A stretch of 64,000 nt of DNA, from contig NZ_JACAOA010000001.1 in NCBI RefSeq assembly GCF_014049385.1, positions 62,001-126,000 on the forward strand. The letters are read 5' to 3'. A model generated the notes under the pieces. That model was given only the letters and a program-made list of their open reading frames with translations, ran no database searches and was not told the DNA's origin. A program made the translations under genes and the position numbers. This DNA comes from Ruoffia halotolerans. GTDB lineage: Bacteria; Bacillota; Bacilli; Lactobacillales; Aerococcaceae. Positions 26,428 to 36,516 of this stretch are shown here, piece after piece (the stretch's first letter is position 1; every line of letters starts with the position of its first letter).

Positions 26428-27723
26428 TTAGTAATTATTCACAAGTAAAGCTAGAGGGGTATTGGCTATATCTAGCTTTCCGTCAGTAATTGTTACTTTT
26501 TCTTCTGATATTAAATTCGTATATTCGCCATCTGCAACAGGGAAATCGATGGACCCTTCTGAGTCTTTTAAGTTAAACACTCCATAGAATGTCTGTTGAG
26601 CATTTTTAAAATTTAAAGTCACTGTATTAGTATCATTATCTGCTTCAAGTGAATATAAACCATCTAAAGGCACATATTCTTTCTGAACATGGGCTAACTT
26701 AGCTAGAAAATCGCTAATGTCATGTCCGCTGCCCCAATCAATTGGGTCGCGATCAAATAAACTTGGTGTCATCTCCGCTAATACTTCTTGTCCGTTATAA
26801 ATTAACGACGATCCTTTTTGCATAAAGGTGAAAGCCGTCCATTGCATCAATTCACTGTCTTTTGGAATACGATGTCTAATTCGTAGATGATCATGGTTTT
26901 CTAAGTTTCTCATCTTCACATAATTCCAAGGATACGTGTAATCTTGTACTTTAAGACGTTCAATATATGCTTCGATACCAATCTTACCTTCTATATATAG
27001 TTCAAAATGATCATGAACATCATAGTCATAAGTCATATCAAAGGCTTGATAAATTTCACTGTCACTTAGTGCAATCATATCTTTTGATCTTAATTCGCGA
27101 ATAAAACCAGGATGAACTGATTCGGATAACCAAATCACTTCTGAATTAATTTCCTCCACGGCTTCCCGTGCTTGTAACCAAAACTCAATCGGTACTAAAG
27201 GTGCAACATCACATCTAAAACCATCTACCCCACGTTTAACCCATTGTTCTAGTGTTTCAATTTGGTAATTCCATAGTTCAGGATGTTTATAATCTAAATC
27301 AACAATATCACTCCAATCACCGACGCGGTTTCCAAAATGACCTTCGGCTGTTTTATAAAACCAGTCAGGATGTTCATTAGCAAGAATAGAATCAGGCGAT
27401 GTATGATTATAGACAATATCAATCATAACTTTCATCCCACGCTTGTGGATTTCTTCGATTAATTCTTCGAAGTCTTCCATTGTACCATAATTTGGATCGA
27501 CACTGCGGTAATCTTTAATCGCATATGGTGAGCCATCTTCTCCTTTGCGGTTCTTCTCACCTATAGGATACATCGGCAGAAACCAGACGATATCTGTTCC
27601 TAAATCTTTGATTCGATCTAACTCAGAAACGACAGCTTTGAATGTACCTTCTTCAGTAAAATTTCTAACAAAGATACTGTAAATTACAAACTTTCTTAAG
27701 TTAATACTTGTTTGTTTTGCCAT
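26428..27723 (-). CDS. GH13 neopullulanase/alpha-glucosidase-type enzyme
   Basis: 431 aa with no signal peptide, so cytoplasmic. Catalytic triad of GH13: D172 in GFRCDVA, E201 in WLSESVHPG, D278 in NLENHDH. The substrate-binding stretch IDIVYNHTSPDSIL is typical. It lacks the N-terminal domain of classical neopullulanases, resembling short maltodextrin-degrading amylases of Lactobacillales. It likely hydrolyses imported maltodextrins. It lies directly upstream of malE but separated by the malE promoter, and has its own operator at 27746-27759. Confidence 0.85.
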   Translation of the reverse strand: MAKQTSINLRKFVIYSIFVRNFTEEGTFKAVVSELDRIKDLGTDIVWFLPMYPIGEKNRKGEDGSPYAIKDYRSVDPNYGTMEDFEELIEEIHKRGMKVMIDIVYNHTSPDSILANEHPDWFYKTAEGHFGNRVGDWSDIVDLDYKHPELWNYQIETLEQWVKRGVDGFRCDVAPLVPIEFWLQAREAVEEINSEVIWLSESVHPGFIRELRSKDMIALSDSEIYQAFDMTYDYDVHDHFELYIEGKIGIEAYIERLKVQDYTYPWNYVKMRNLENHDHLRIRHRIPKDSELMQWTAFTFMQKGSSLIYNGQEVLAEMTPSLFDRDPIDWGSGHDISDFLAKLAHVQKEYVPLDGLYSLEADNDTNTVTLNFKNAQQTFYGVFNLKDSEGSIDFPVADGEYTNLISEEKVTITDGKLDIANTPLALLVNNY

Positions 27724-27745
27724 TCAATTTTCCTTTCTTCGTTTA

Positions 27746-27759
27746 GTAAAACGTTTGCA
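27746..27759 (-). promoter_or_regulatory. MalR/CcpA-like operator of the neopullulanase gene
   Basis: TGCAAACGTTTTAC on the minus strand, 22 bases before the start codon; it shares GCAAACG with the other MalR-type operators. Confidence 0.6.
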
Positions 27760-27768
27760 TAAATTTTA

Positions 27769-27848
27769 ACAAAAATAATCCCCTTTTGTAAAGTTAAATG
27801 TTAAATAAAAAATAATTAACCTGAGTTATAATCTTTACAAAGGGGATG
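27769..27848 (-). terminator. Terminator of dhaKLM-glpFKO
   Basis: Stem CCCCTTT/AAAGGGG extended by GTAAAG/CTTTAC with one bulge and a long loop; TTATTTTTG follows on the minus strand. Confidence 0.65.
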
Positions 27849-27859
27849 ATTGAGTTTAA

Positions 27860-29694
27860 CTATTTTAAATCTTTGAGTGCATGTTCACTCATTGATTCTT
27901 CTAATTCTTGGGCTTGTCTTTCACTTTCTTCTGAACTTAATCCTAACTCTTCAGTAATGATTGCTTGGACTGGCTCAACTAAGCTATGCATCTCATCCGA
28001 TCTAAAGAGCATGTAGTTTGTCCGTCTTAAGAAGAAGTCTTCACTTGTTAGGTTTGCTTCTTCATGAATTGCATAGAGTAAACTTATTGCATCTTTGACT
28101 GGCAATGATAATTTATCTGCATATTCTTTAGCTTGATCTAAATATTGTAATACACGTTCAGCGTTTGAACCATACAGGTTTGCTAAGTAATCAGCCTCTT
28201 CTGAATTCAAACCAGCTTCTTCGTATAATTTAGCAAATTCTTGAATGGATTCATCGACACGCGTTTTGTCAAAATGTCCACCAGACACTTGGTACGCTTT
28301 AGAATCAATTAAAGTAAATTCTTTATCGGTCTTTTTGTTCAATGTATCGATAATAACTTTCATCGCGCCTTCGGCCATTTTTCGGTAGTCAGTTATCTTT
28401 CCTCCAGCAAGGGTCAGAAGTCCAGTTTCACTGACAGATAAATCACTTCCACGAGAAATGGCGGATGGGTCGTTTCCAGACTCTGCATTATTACGATTCG
28501 CGTCACGAATTCCCTTCTCAACTTCGACTCTTGGAACTCTTCCTTCATTATATTCAGTGAATAATAAAGCTAATTCGTCAAAGCTTTCATCTGATAATGC
28601 GCCATTATGCCCACCATTATAATCCGATCCACTATTTCCTGAAATGAGCGGTCTAAGACCTGCCCAACTCGCTTCAATATCATCAATTGTAATCTTCGCT
28701 TCTGGGAAACGGCGATTCACAATCTCAAGTAAATACTCAACGTCATGTAAGCTGACTTGAGGGTGTTTTAAATCACCATCATAATCTGTATCGGTTGTTC
28801 CAAAATACGTTTTAGTTTCTCTTGGTAGTACGAATACCATTCGTTTGTCACCTTCACCACTATCAAAGTATATGGGTGAATTAACAGGTAGCTTCTTAGA
28901 ATCGACCACTAAATGAACCCCTTTAGTTGGGCGCATTTGAGGTGTTGATTCAACTTCCGTATCAAGTGCTCGAATTGTATCACTCCATGGTCCGGTTGCA
29001 TTAATAACTAACTGACTTTTCACTTTAAATGATTCTTGATTTAACATATCTTTAACAATGACAGACTGAATTCTTTGTTGATTATCATATTCAAAGCCTG
29101 TCACTTTTGCCCGACTCAAGACCGCTGCACCATCTTCATGGGCTTGCTTAATGTTTTCAATAACTAAGCGTGCATCATTATTGCGATAGTCTAAGTAAAA
29201 TCCACCGCCAATTAAATTTTCTTTGGCCAAGTTTGGTTGTCTTTCGATAACCTCTTCTCTTGATAAGAGTTTATTCGCAAAGTCCGTCTCTTCGACACCA
29301 GCTAAACGGTCATATAAATCCATCGCCACTTTTAACTCTAATTGAGAAAAAGATGCGCCTGGTTCGTCATATAATGGTAGTAACATTGGATCTGGTTTCG
29401 GTATGTGCGGGGCAATGCCTTGAACAACTGCACGTTCCTGAACTGTTTCAGATACAACTTCTACATCAAATTGTTTCAAGTAACGTAAGCCACCATGTAC
29501 TAATTTCGTTGAACGGCTACTTGTTCCTTCAGAAAAATCTTGCATTTCGAGCAAGGCCGTCTTCATTCCACTCGCCGCTGCTTGTACCGCCAGTCCAGCC
29601 CCAGTAATACCGCCACCAATGATTACTAAATCAAATGTATCTGCTTGTAACTGTTCAATTACTTCAGATCTTGAGCGATATGATAGAACTGCCA

Positions 29695-29695
<1 letters not shown>
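27860..29695 (-). CDS. glpO: Alpha-glycerophosphate oxidase GlpO
   Basis: 611 aa. FAD enzyme oxidising glycerol-3-phosphate with oxygen to dihydroxyacetone phosphate and hydrogen peroxide. N-terminal FAD motif DLVIIGGGITGAGLAVQAAA (residues 22-41), then SRSTKLVHGGLRYL. The length and the acidic insert around residues 355-410 fit GlpO of lactic acid bacteria rather than the shorter respiratory GlpD. The GTG start overlaps the glpK stop by one base (TAGTG) and has GGAGATG before it. Last gene of the glycerol operon. Confidence 0.9.
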
Positions 29696-31212
<1,517 letters not shown>

Positions 31213-31253
31213 TCATATTCTCTCCTTTTTTAAACTCAATGCGTCTCAAAAAA

Positions 31254-31964
31254 TTAAATACCTGCTAAAACTAGATTATAAATTAAACCTCCAACGATAC
31301 CACCAACGATTGGTCCTAATACTGGAATCCAAGCATAACCCCAGTCAGCGTTTCCTTTGTTTTTCATTGGTAAGAATTGATAAACGATACGTGGCCCTAA
31401 GTCACGAGCTGGGTTAATCGCATAACCGGTTGTTCCACCAAGTGAAAGTCCGATGGAAGCTACAATTGCACCAACGACGAATGGTCCAAAACCTGATGAT
31501 AAGTTATTTGGTCCCATTGCCATTACACCAATCACTAAGACTGCTGTACCAACAACTTCACCAATGAAGTTTGACGTTGTATCACGAACAGCGGGTGCTG
31601 TCGAGAATGCAGCTAATTTAGTTTCTGGATCTGGTGTCATATCCCAATGTGGTAAATACTGTAACCAAACAACGACTTGCGCTAACATTGCCCCAATCAT
31701 TTGAGCAATAATATACATAAATGCTGTACCCCAAGATACTTGTCCTAGGACTGCGAAAGCAATCGAAACTGCTGGGTTTAAGTGAGCTGGACTATAGAAA
31801 CCTGACACAAGTACCCCTAAAGTTACCGCAAGACCCCAACCAAGTGTTATCATAATCCAACCTGTGTTTTCGCCCTTAGTTCCTTTTAACACATTACCTG
31901 CAACAACACCATTACCTAATAATACCAATATAAACGTCCCTAATAATTCTCCTACAAAATCCAT
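31254..31964 (-). CDS. glpF: Glycerol facilitator / aquaglyceroporin
   Basis: 236 aa, six membrane segments plus two half helices. The two NPA boxes read HLNPAVSIAFA and YAINPARDLGPR; the Asp after the second box is typical of glycerol channels. It lets glycerol diffuse into the cell for GlpK or the Dha branch. It lies 20 bases after dhaM in the operon. Confidence 0.95.
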   Translation of the reverse strand: MDFVGELLGTFILVLLGNGVVAGNVLKGTKGENTGWIMITLGWGLAVTLGVLVSGFYSPAHLNPAVSIAFAVLGQVSWGTAFMYIIAQMIGAMLAQVVVWLQYLPHWDMTPDPETKLAAFSTAPAVRDTTSNFIGEVVGTAVLVIGVMAMGPNNLSSGFGPFVVGAIVASIGLSLGGTTGYAINPARDLGPRIVYQFLPMKNKGNADWGYAWIPVLGPIVGGIVGGLIYNLVLAGI

Positions 31965-31984
31965 AATTGCCTACCTCCATTTTT

Positions 31985-32359
31985 TTATTTGTTTATTTTT
32001 AACTCATCAAGCTGTGCTTCAATTACTTCTATGTCTGCCTCTGCTTGTAAGAGTGCACCGGCTGTATATGCTCCTTCAACTACTGGAACTTCATATACTT
32101 TCACTTCTTTATCTGACATTTCGACTGCCATTTCTAAATTCATCTTTGCACTTCCAAGATCAAAAAACGCGAGCAGTTTATCTTTTGGATTCTTTTCAAT
32201 CATCTCTGAAGCGGCGTCAAACGTTGTTCCAATCTCGCCATCTTCGTCTCCACCAGCATGGGTAATACTGACATCTTTCGCTACTTCATCTAATAAATTA
32301 TGAATTCCTTGAGCTATATCTTTCGAATGTGACATAATGACAATTCCATATTCCGACAT
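31985..32359 (-). CDS. dhaM: PTS-dependent dihydroxyacetone kinase, phosphotransferase subunit DhaM
   Basis: 124 aa, a single mannose-type EIIA domain: EYGIVIMSHSKDIAQGI with the phosphorylated H11, and THAGGDEDGEIGT. It hands phosphate from HPr to the ADP bound in DhaL. It lacks the extra HPr and EI domains found in enteric DhaM. It starts at the stop of dhaL. Confidence 0.92.
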   Translation of the reverse strand: MSEYGIVIMSHSKDIAQGIHNLLDEVAKDVSITHAGGDEDGEIGTTFDAASEMIEKNPKDKLLAFFDLGSAKMNLEMAVEMSDKEVKVYEVPVVEGAYTAGALLQAEADIEVIEAQLDELKINK

Positions 32360-32940
32360 TATTCTATACCTCCTGCTTCTATAAATGCTTCAAATAATAA
32401 TCCTGAGGAGTATGCACCAGGATCAATATGTCCAATTGAACGCTCGCCAACGTAGGAAGCTCTTCCTTTCGTTGCTTTCATATCTTTTGTGTTCTCAACG
32501 GCATCTTGGATCACATTAGAAGTTAAAGTTCCTTCTTTGAGTGCTTTCACAACGGGTGACCATGTATCAATCATTGTCTTTTCGCCTTCAGTGGATTTAC
32601 CACGTTTTTTTATTGCCTCCAATCCATCATTCATTGACTCTGCCAACTCTGCTTCATTTTGCACACCTTTAGCTAGACCTAAAATTGCAGAACCATATAA
32701 AGGACCCGCAGACCCTCCAACATTACTCAAGAGATTTTTTGCTACCACTTTTAGAGCGTCTGCTGCTGTTTCTGGTTGATCGGTTTCTAAGCCTTCCATA
32801 ACAGCTTTCATCCCACGGGACATATTATTCCCGTGGTCTGCATCACCAATAGGTGTGTCTAGTTCTGTTAATTTAACTTTTTCTGCTTGAACTTTTTCAT
32901 TGAAAAGTTCCATCCATTTTAATACTACTTCTAATTCCAT
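32359..32940 (-). CDS. dhaL: Dihydroxyacetone kinase subunit DhaL
   Basis: 193 aa. ADP-binding subunit; DTPIGDADHGNNMSRGM carries the metal-binding aspartates, and GGSAGPLYGSA and GRASYVGERSIGHIDPGA are conserved nucleotide-site loops. With DhaK and DhaM it phosphorylates dihydroxyacetone using PEP. Its end meets the dhaM start. Confidence 0.94.
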   Translation of the reverse strand: MELEVVLKWMELFNEKVQAEKVKLTELDTPIGDADHGNNMSRGMKAVMEGLETDQPETAADALKVVAKNLLSNVGGSAGPLYGSAILGLAKGVQNEAELAESMNDGLEAIKKRGKSTEGEKTMIDTWSPVVKALKEGTLTSNVIQDAVENTKDMKATKGRASYVGERSIGHIDPGAYSSGLLFEAFIEAGGIE

Positions 32941-32952
32941 AAACCATCTCTC

Positions 32953-33945
32953 CTATTTCCAAGCAATTGTTTTCACTGGTGCATTTAATGCTTCTAACCA
33001 TTTCTCGTCTTCGAACTTAATCACTGTTAATGAAAGTCCCTGCATCTCAAGAGACGTCATATTGTCGCCTACTTTTTTGAAGCGAACATCAATATTTTTA
33101 TCTTCGAGTATTGCACGAACATCATTCATAAAGACATATTGTTCCATTAATGGCGTACCACCCATACCGTTAACGAAGACACCAATCGACTCATCCTCTT
33201 TAATCTCGAATGATTCTAATAATTTAGTAACTAGTTCTGTAGCTAAGTCTTTTGAAGGTTTTAGCTTCTCAGAACGATAGCCTGGCTCACCGTGTATACC
33301 AACACCATATTCAATCTCATCATCAGCTAAATTAAAGCTTGGCTTACCACCTTCAGGCGTTGTTGCCCCAGTTAAAGCGAGACCAATTGTATGAATATTT
33401 GGTACAAGTGCATCTGCTATTTCTTTGATTTCTGCTAAAGACTTCCCTTGATCAGCAAAGTAGCCAACTACCTTATGCACTAAAACTGTACCTGCTACCC
33501 CTCGCTTACCTTGAGTGTACAGTGAGTCTTCGACTCCAATATCATCATCTACAATAATTGTTTCTACTTCAATGTCTTCCATTTCAGCTAATTCTTGTGC
33601 CATTTCGAAGTTCATTACGTCTCCTGAGTAATTTTTGATTACTAAGAAAACTCCTGCACCTTCATCTGCTGCCTTAATTGCTTCTAGAATTTGATCTGGT
33701 GCTGGGGAAGTGAATACTGGACCACTTACCGCTGCTGATAACATACCCTCACCTACGAAACCTGCGTGCGATGGCTCATGACCTGCACCACCACCAGATA
33801 CAACTGCCACTCGATTCTTTTTCTCAGAAGTACGGGCAATCACATCAAACCCAGATAATCTTTCTACAATCTCATTGTGTGCATATGCTAATCCCTCTAA
33901 CATTTCATCAACAATTTGACTCGGATTATTCATAATTTTCTTCAT
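32953..33945 (-). CDS. dhaK: Dihydroxyacetone kinase subunit DhaK
   Basis: 330 aa. It binds dihydroxyacetone covalently through the histidine in YGVGIHGEPGYRSEKL. N-terminal SGGGAGHEPSHAGFVGEGML is a family signature. First gene of dhaK-dhaL-dhaM-glpF-glpK-glpO, which handles both dihydroxyacetone and glycerol. A good AAGGAGAG site precedes the ATG and a cre site lies about 50 bases upstream. Confidence 0.95.
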   Translation of the reverse strand: MKKIMNNPSQIVDEMLEGLAYAHNEIVERLSGFDVIARTSEKKNRVAVVSGGGAGHEPSHAGFVGEGMLSAAVSGPVFTSPAPDQILEAIKAADEGAGVFLVIKNYSGDVMNFEMAQELAEMEDIEVETIIVDDDIGVEDSLYTQGKRGVAGTVLVHKVVGYFADQGKSLAEIKEIADALVPNIHTIGLALTGATTPEGGKPSFNLADDEIEYGVGIHGEPGYRSEKLKPSKDLATELVTKLLESFEIKEDESIGVFVNGMGGTPLMEQYVFMNDVRAILEDKNIDVRFKKVGDNMTSLEMQGLSLTVIKFEDEKWLEALNAPVKTIAWK

Positions 33946-33990
33946 GAAACGACACTCTCCTTATTCTTTTGATGTCTTAATCTTACTAGA

Positions 33991-34004
33991 TGAAAACGCT
34001 TATA
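33991..34004 (+). promoter_or_regulatory. cre-like site of dhaK operon
   Basis: TGAAAACGCTTATA, one mismatch from the cre consensus, 46 bases upstream of the dhaK start, consistent with glucose repression of glycerol and Dha use. Confidence 0.6.
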
Positions 34005-34141
34005 GCAATTATTTCAACCATTCTTGCTTATTAAAATAGTTTATGTAAGCCTTAAGGTGGACTTCTAAGCTTCGTAAAAGTTTTATGAAAATATTTGTGC
34101 TACGATTATTTCAATGTTTAGAAGAAAGAGGTCATAACCAA

Positions 34142-34900
34142 ATGCAAAATTATACAACAAATCATCAATTAGAACACAGAACGATGCGCTTCTTTAAAGA
34201 TAAGCCGGTTGATGACGACTTAAGAAATAATTTATTCACTATTATGAACCGAACAGCGACAAGTTCTGGAATGCAAACTTTTTCCGTGATTCGTATCACA
34301 CACCAAGCGAAAAAGGATCAAATTGCTGAAGTTTGTAAACAAGCTTATGTAGCCGAAGCACCTGAATTATTAATCTTTGTGGTGGATACTTTCCGTATGA
34401 AGCAAATTGCTGAAGAGAAAGGTTATGAAGGTGAGAGTTACCGAACGATGGATGTCTTCTTCCAAGGTGTGGCGGATGCTTACTTAGCTGCCCAAAACAT
34501 AACAAATGCTATTGAATCATACGATCTCGGTGCAGTTTACTTAGGGAGTATTCTAAATGACCCGCAAGAAATTATCGATATTTTAGAGCTACCTGAATTA
34601 ACGTTCCCAATAGTAGGCATGTTGTTTGGTTATCCTGATGACAATCCTCAATTAAAGCCGAGAATGGACTTGAAATTTAAAGTTGGAAAAAATTCATATC
34701 CTTATGTGGCTAATATAACTACTGAACTGAAAGATTATGATGAAGAGATGTCGTATTATTATGATACCCGTGAAAAAAATCGCCGGTCTGATACATATAC
34801 AGATCAACTAGTTCGTAAATTAAGCACACCGAATCCATTGCGTCAAAAATTGCTACAAGTTGTGGAGAAGCAAGGCTTTGATTTAATGGTTGATGAATAA
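34142..34900 (+). CDS. NfsA-type flavin oxidoreductase (nitroreductase)
   Basis: 252 aa. The nitroreductase fold is seen in HQLEHRTMRFFKDKPVDDDL, NRTATSSGMQTFSVIRI (FMN binding), GVADAYLAAQNITNAIESYD and GMLFGYPDDNPQLKPRM. NfsA/FRP-type enzymes reduce nitro compounds, quinones or flavins with NADPH. Start at 34142 chosen for AAGAGGT; an upstream ATG at 34085 adds 19 unrelated residues. Confidence 0.85.
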   Translation: MQNYTTNHQLEHRTMRFFKDKPVDDDLRNNLFTIMNRTATSSGMQTFSVIRITHQAKKDQIAEVCKQAYVAEAPELLIFVVDTFRMKQIAEEKGYEGESYRTMDVFFQGVADAYLAAQNITNAIESYDLGAVYLGSILNDPQEIIDILELPELTFPIVGMLFGYPDDNPQLKPRMDLKFKVGKNSYPYVANITTELKDYDEEMSYYYDTREKNRRSDTYTDQLVRKLSTPNPLRQKLLQVVEKQGFDLMVDE

Positions 34901-34910
34901 TTGGTACAAA

Positions 34911-34956
34911 AATAGCCCAGTCTTCCTGATTGATTGGAAGACTGGGCTATTAAAGT
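34911..34956. terminator. Terminator between nfsA-type gene and AraC pseudogene
   Basis: Perfect stem AATAGCCCAGTCTTCC with its complement; the better T-run (TATTTTTG) is on the minus strand. Confidence 0.85.
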
Positions 34957-34971
34957 GTGAATTTGGTGGTT

Positions 34972-35829
34972 CTATTTTTCTTTGACTGCAAACCAAATTT
35001 CGCTATAAACGTTATCTTGGAAACGATCAAATTGTGTAAACGAAATTTCAGGCGCTTCGACTAATTCAAATTTCAATGATGGTAACCATTCAGAATATAT
35101 CTTCGCCCATGTATCTTGCAATGTTTTAGGGAAAGGTCCTTTATTTGGAAATATTGCCCACGTATTTTTTTCCACATTTACTTGTTCTAAATCCTCAAAG
35201 GTATTGTCCTCTGTAGTTAAAAAGCCAATCATATGAGTGAGTTCCCCTTTTTCATCAAATCGTTTGTCATCAAAATTAAATGATGCGTTGACGACTTTAT
35301 TTGGATACAATCCTTTTAGTTAGTGCATTTCTGCTTTTTGTTGTTTTGTAATGGAGTTGGCTAAATTGGCAATATGATTATTTTCGCCTTCAAATTGAAT
35401 GGGTACTGTTGCTTTAACATCAACGATATTAAACGCTTCTTTATGTTTGATTTAAAATTTTATTGTTTCTCCTCCTCGAATATCTATATAGAATGTGAGT
35501 TTGGAATACGACTTTTAAATGTTATTCTTAATGACTTCGGAAGGAAGATAACCACTCGACTCCCGAAAAGATCTTGAAAAACCGTCCACGGATTGATAAC
35601 CAAATCTTAATGCTACATCTGTAACATTTTCTTTTCGGTGAGTTGTTCATTAGCGAGTGTAAATTTTCGATTTTTTATATATTCGCCGATTGAAATACCT
35701 ACAATGAATGAGAATGTTCTCTTAAATGAAAGGCGGACAAGCCGGCTTTTTTGCGAGATCGTCAACTTTTAAATCTCCTTCAATATGCAATTCTACATAG
35801 CCCATGATTTCATTAAAACTCTGTAACAT
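34972..35829 (-). pseudogene. AraC-family regulator with GyrI-like effector domain, broken
   Basis: The minus strand from an ATG with GGAGGAA encodes MLQSFNEIMGYVELHIEGDL and KVDDLAKK, a typical AraC N-terminal helix-turn-helix. It continues in other frames as FKRTFSFIVGISIGEYIKN, VTDVALRFGYQSVDGFSRSF and SGYLPSEVIKNNI, then the effector domain (KHKEAFNIVDVKATVPIQFE; YPNKVVNASFNFDD). Several frameshifts and stops interrupt it, including TAA just before the last 112-codon open stretch (34972-35310). That open piece has only the C-terminal half of the effector domain. Confidence 0.87.
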
Positions 35830-35924
35830 CTTATTCCTCCTCACATCTATATAATAACGAGTATCTTTGGCTTCCACTTGATATTCCTAATACAAATAAT
35901 GTCGCATTTAGGAAATTATTACAA

Positions 35925-35953
35925 AATAAAAAAGCAGCCTATTGGTAGGCTGC
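35925..35953 (-). terminator. Terminator of the cold-shock gene
   Basis: GCAGCCTA CCAA TAGGCTGC on the minus strand followed by TTTTTTATTTT. Confidence 0.88.
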
Positions 35954-35972
35954 CCTGAATTTTTAATGTGAA

Positions 35973-36173
35973 TTATAGTTTAACGATGTTAGTCGCTTGC
36001 TCTCCACGTTGTCCTTCTTCGATATCAAAAGAAACTTGTTGTCCTTCTTCTAAAGTTTTGAACCCTTCACCTTGGATAGCTGAGAAATGTGCGAAAACAT
36101 CTCCACCATTTTCGCGTTCGATAAATCCGAAACCTTTGTCTGCGTTAAACCATTTAACTGTACCTGTATTCAT
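35973..36173 (-). CDS. Cold-shock protein (CspA family)
   Basis: 66 aa, the usual size. A single OB-fold nucleic acid-binding domain with RNP1 KGFGFIE and RNP2 VFAHFSAI. It acts as an RNA chaperone. Strong AGGAAAT site. The transcript begins near 36293, giving a leader of about 120 bases, as expected for temperature-responsive csp mRNAs. Confidence 0.95.
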   Translation of the reverse strand: MNTGTVKWFNADKGFGFIERENGGDVFAHFSAIQGEGFKTLEEGQQVSFDIEEGQRGEQATNIVKL

Positions 36174-36299
36174 AAAAAATTTCCTCCATGTGTGCTTTAT
36201 GCACGTTGTATTTGCAATATATCGTTTTAAAATTGTTGGATTTAATCTAAAATGAATAAAAAGCCAATTAATTTGTTAACTAATAATACTACAATTAAT

Positions 36300-36328
36300 A
36301 CTATAACATTGGATCTAGAAAATGTAAA
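36300..36328 (-). promoter_or_regulatory. Cold-shock gene promoter
   Basis: Minus strand TTTACA (36328-36323), 17 bases, TATAGT (36305-36300). The segment 36174-36299 is the long untranslated leader, without other recognisable features. Confidence 0.7.
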
Positions 36329-36395
36329 GCTTTTTAACAAAATAGTTTTAACTTTTTACAATTCTATGTCAGAGCTGATTTTTTAATTAAATAGT

Positions 36396-36433
36396 TGAAA
36401 ACGCTTAACAAAAGACTTGAACAGGGATATAAT
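36396..36433 (+). promoter_or_regulatory. pckA promoter with cre site
   Basis: TTAACA (36405-36410), 17 bases, TATAAT (36428-36433). The cre-like TGAAAACGCTTAAC (36396-36409) overlaps the -35 box, so CcpA would repress pckA when glucose is present. Confidence 0.72.
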
Positions 36434-36516
36434 AAATTTATATAGGAATGTTTTAATATTTTACGTTTCTTTATGTCAGCAATATTATTTAAATAAAATT
36501 TGAAAGGTTGGTAATT

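Noticed and set aside
34972-35310. Stand-alone effector-binding domain protein
   Set aside because: Coding for the rest of the domain and an AraC helix-turn-helix continues upstream in disrupted frames, ending at an in-frame TAA.
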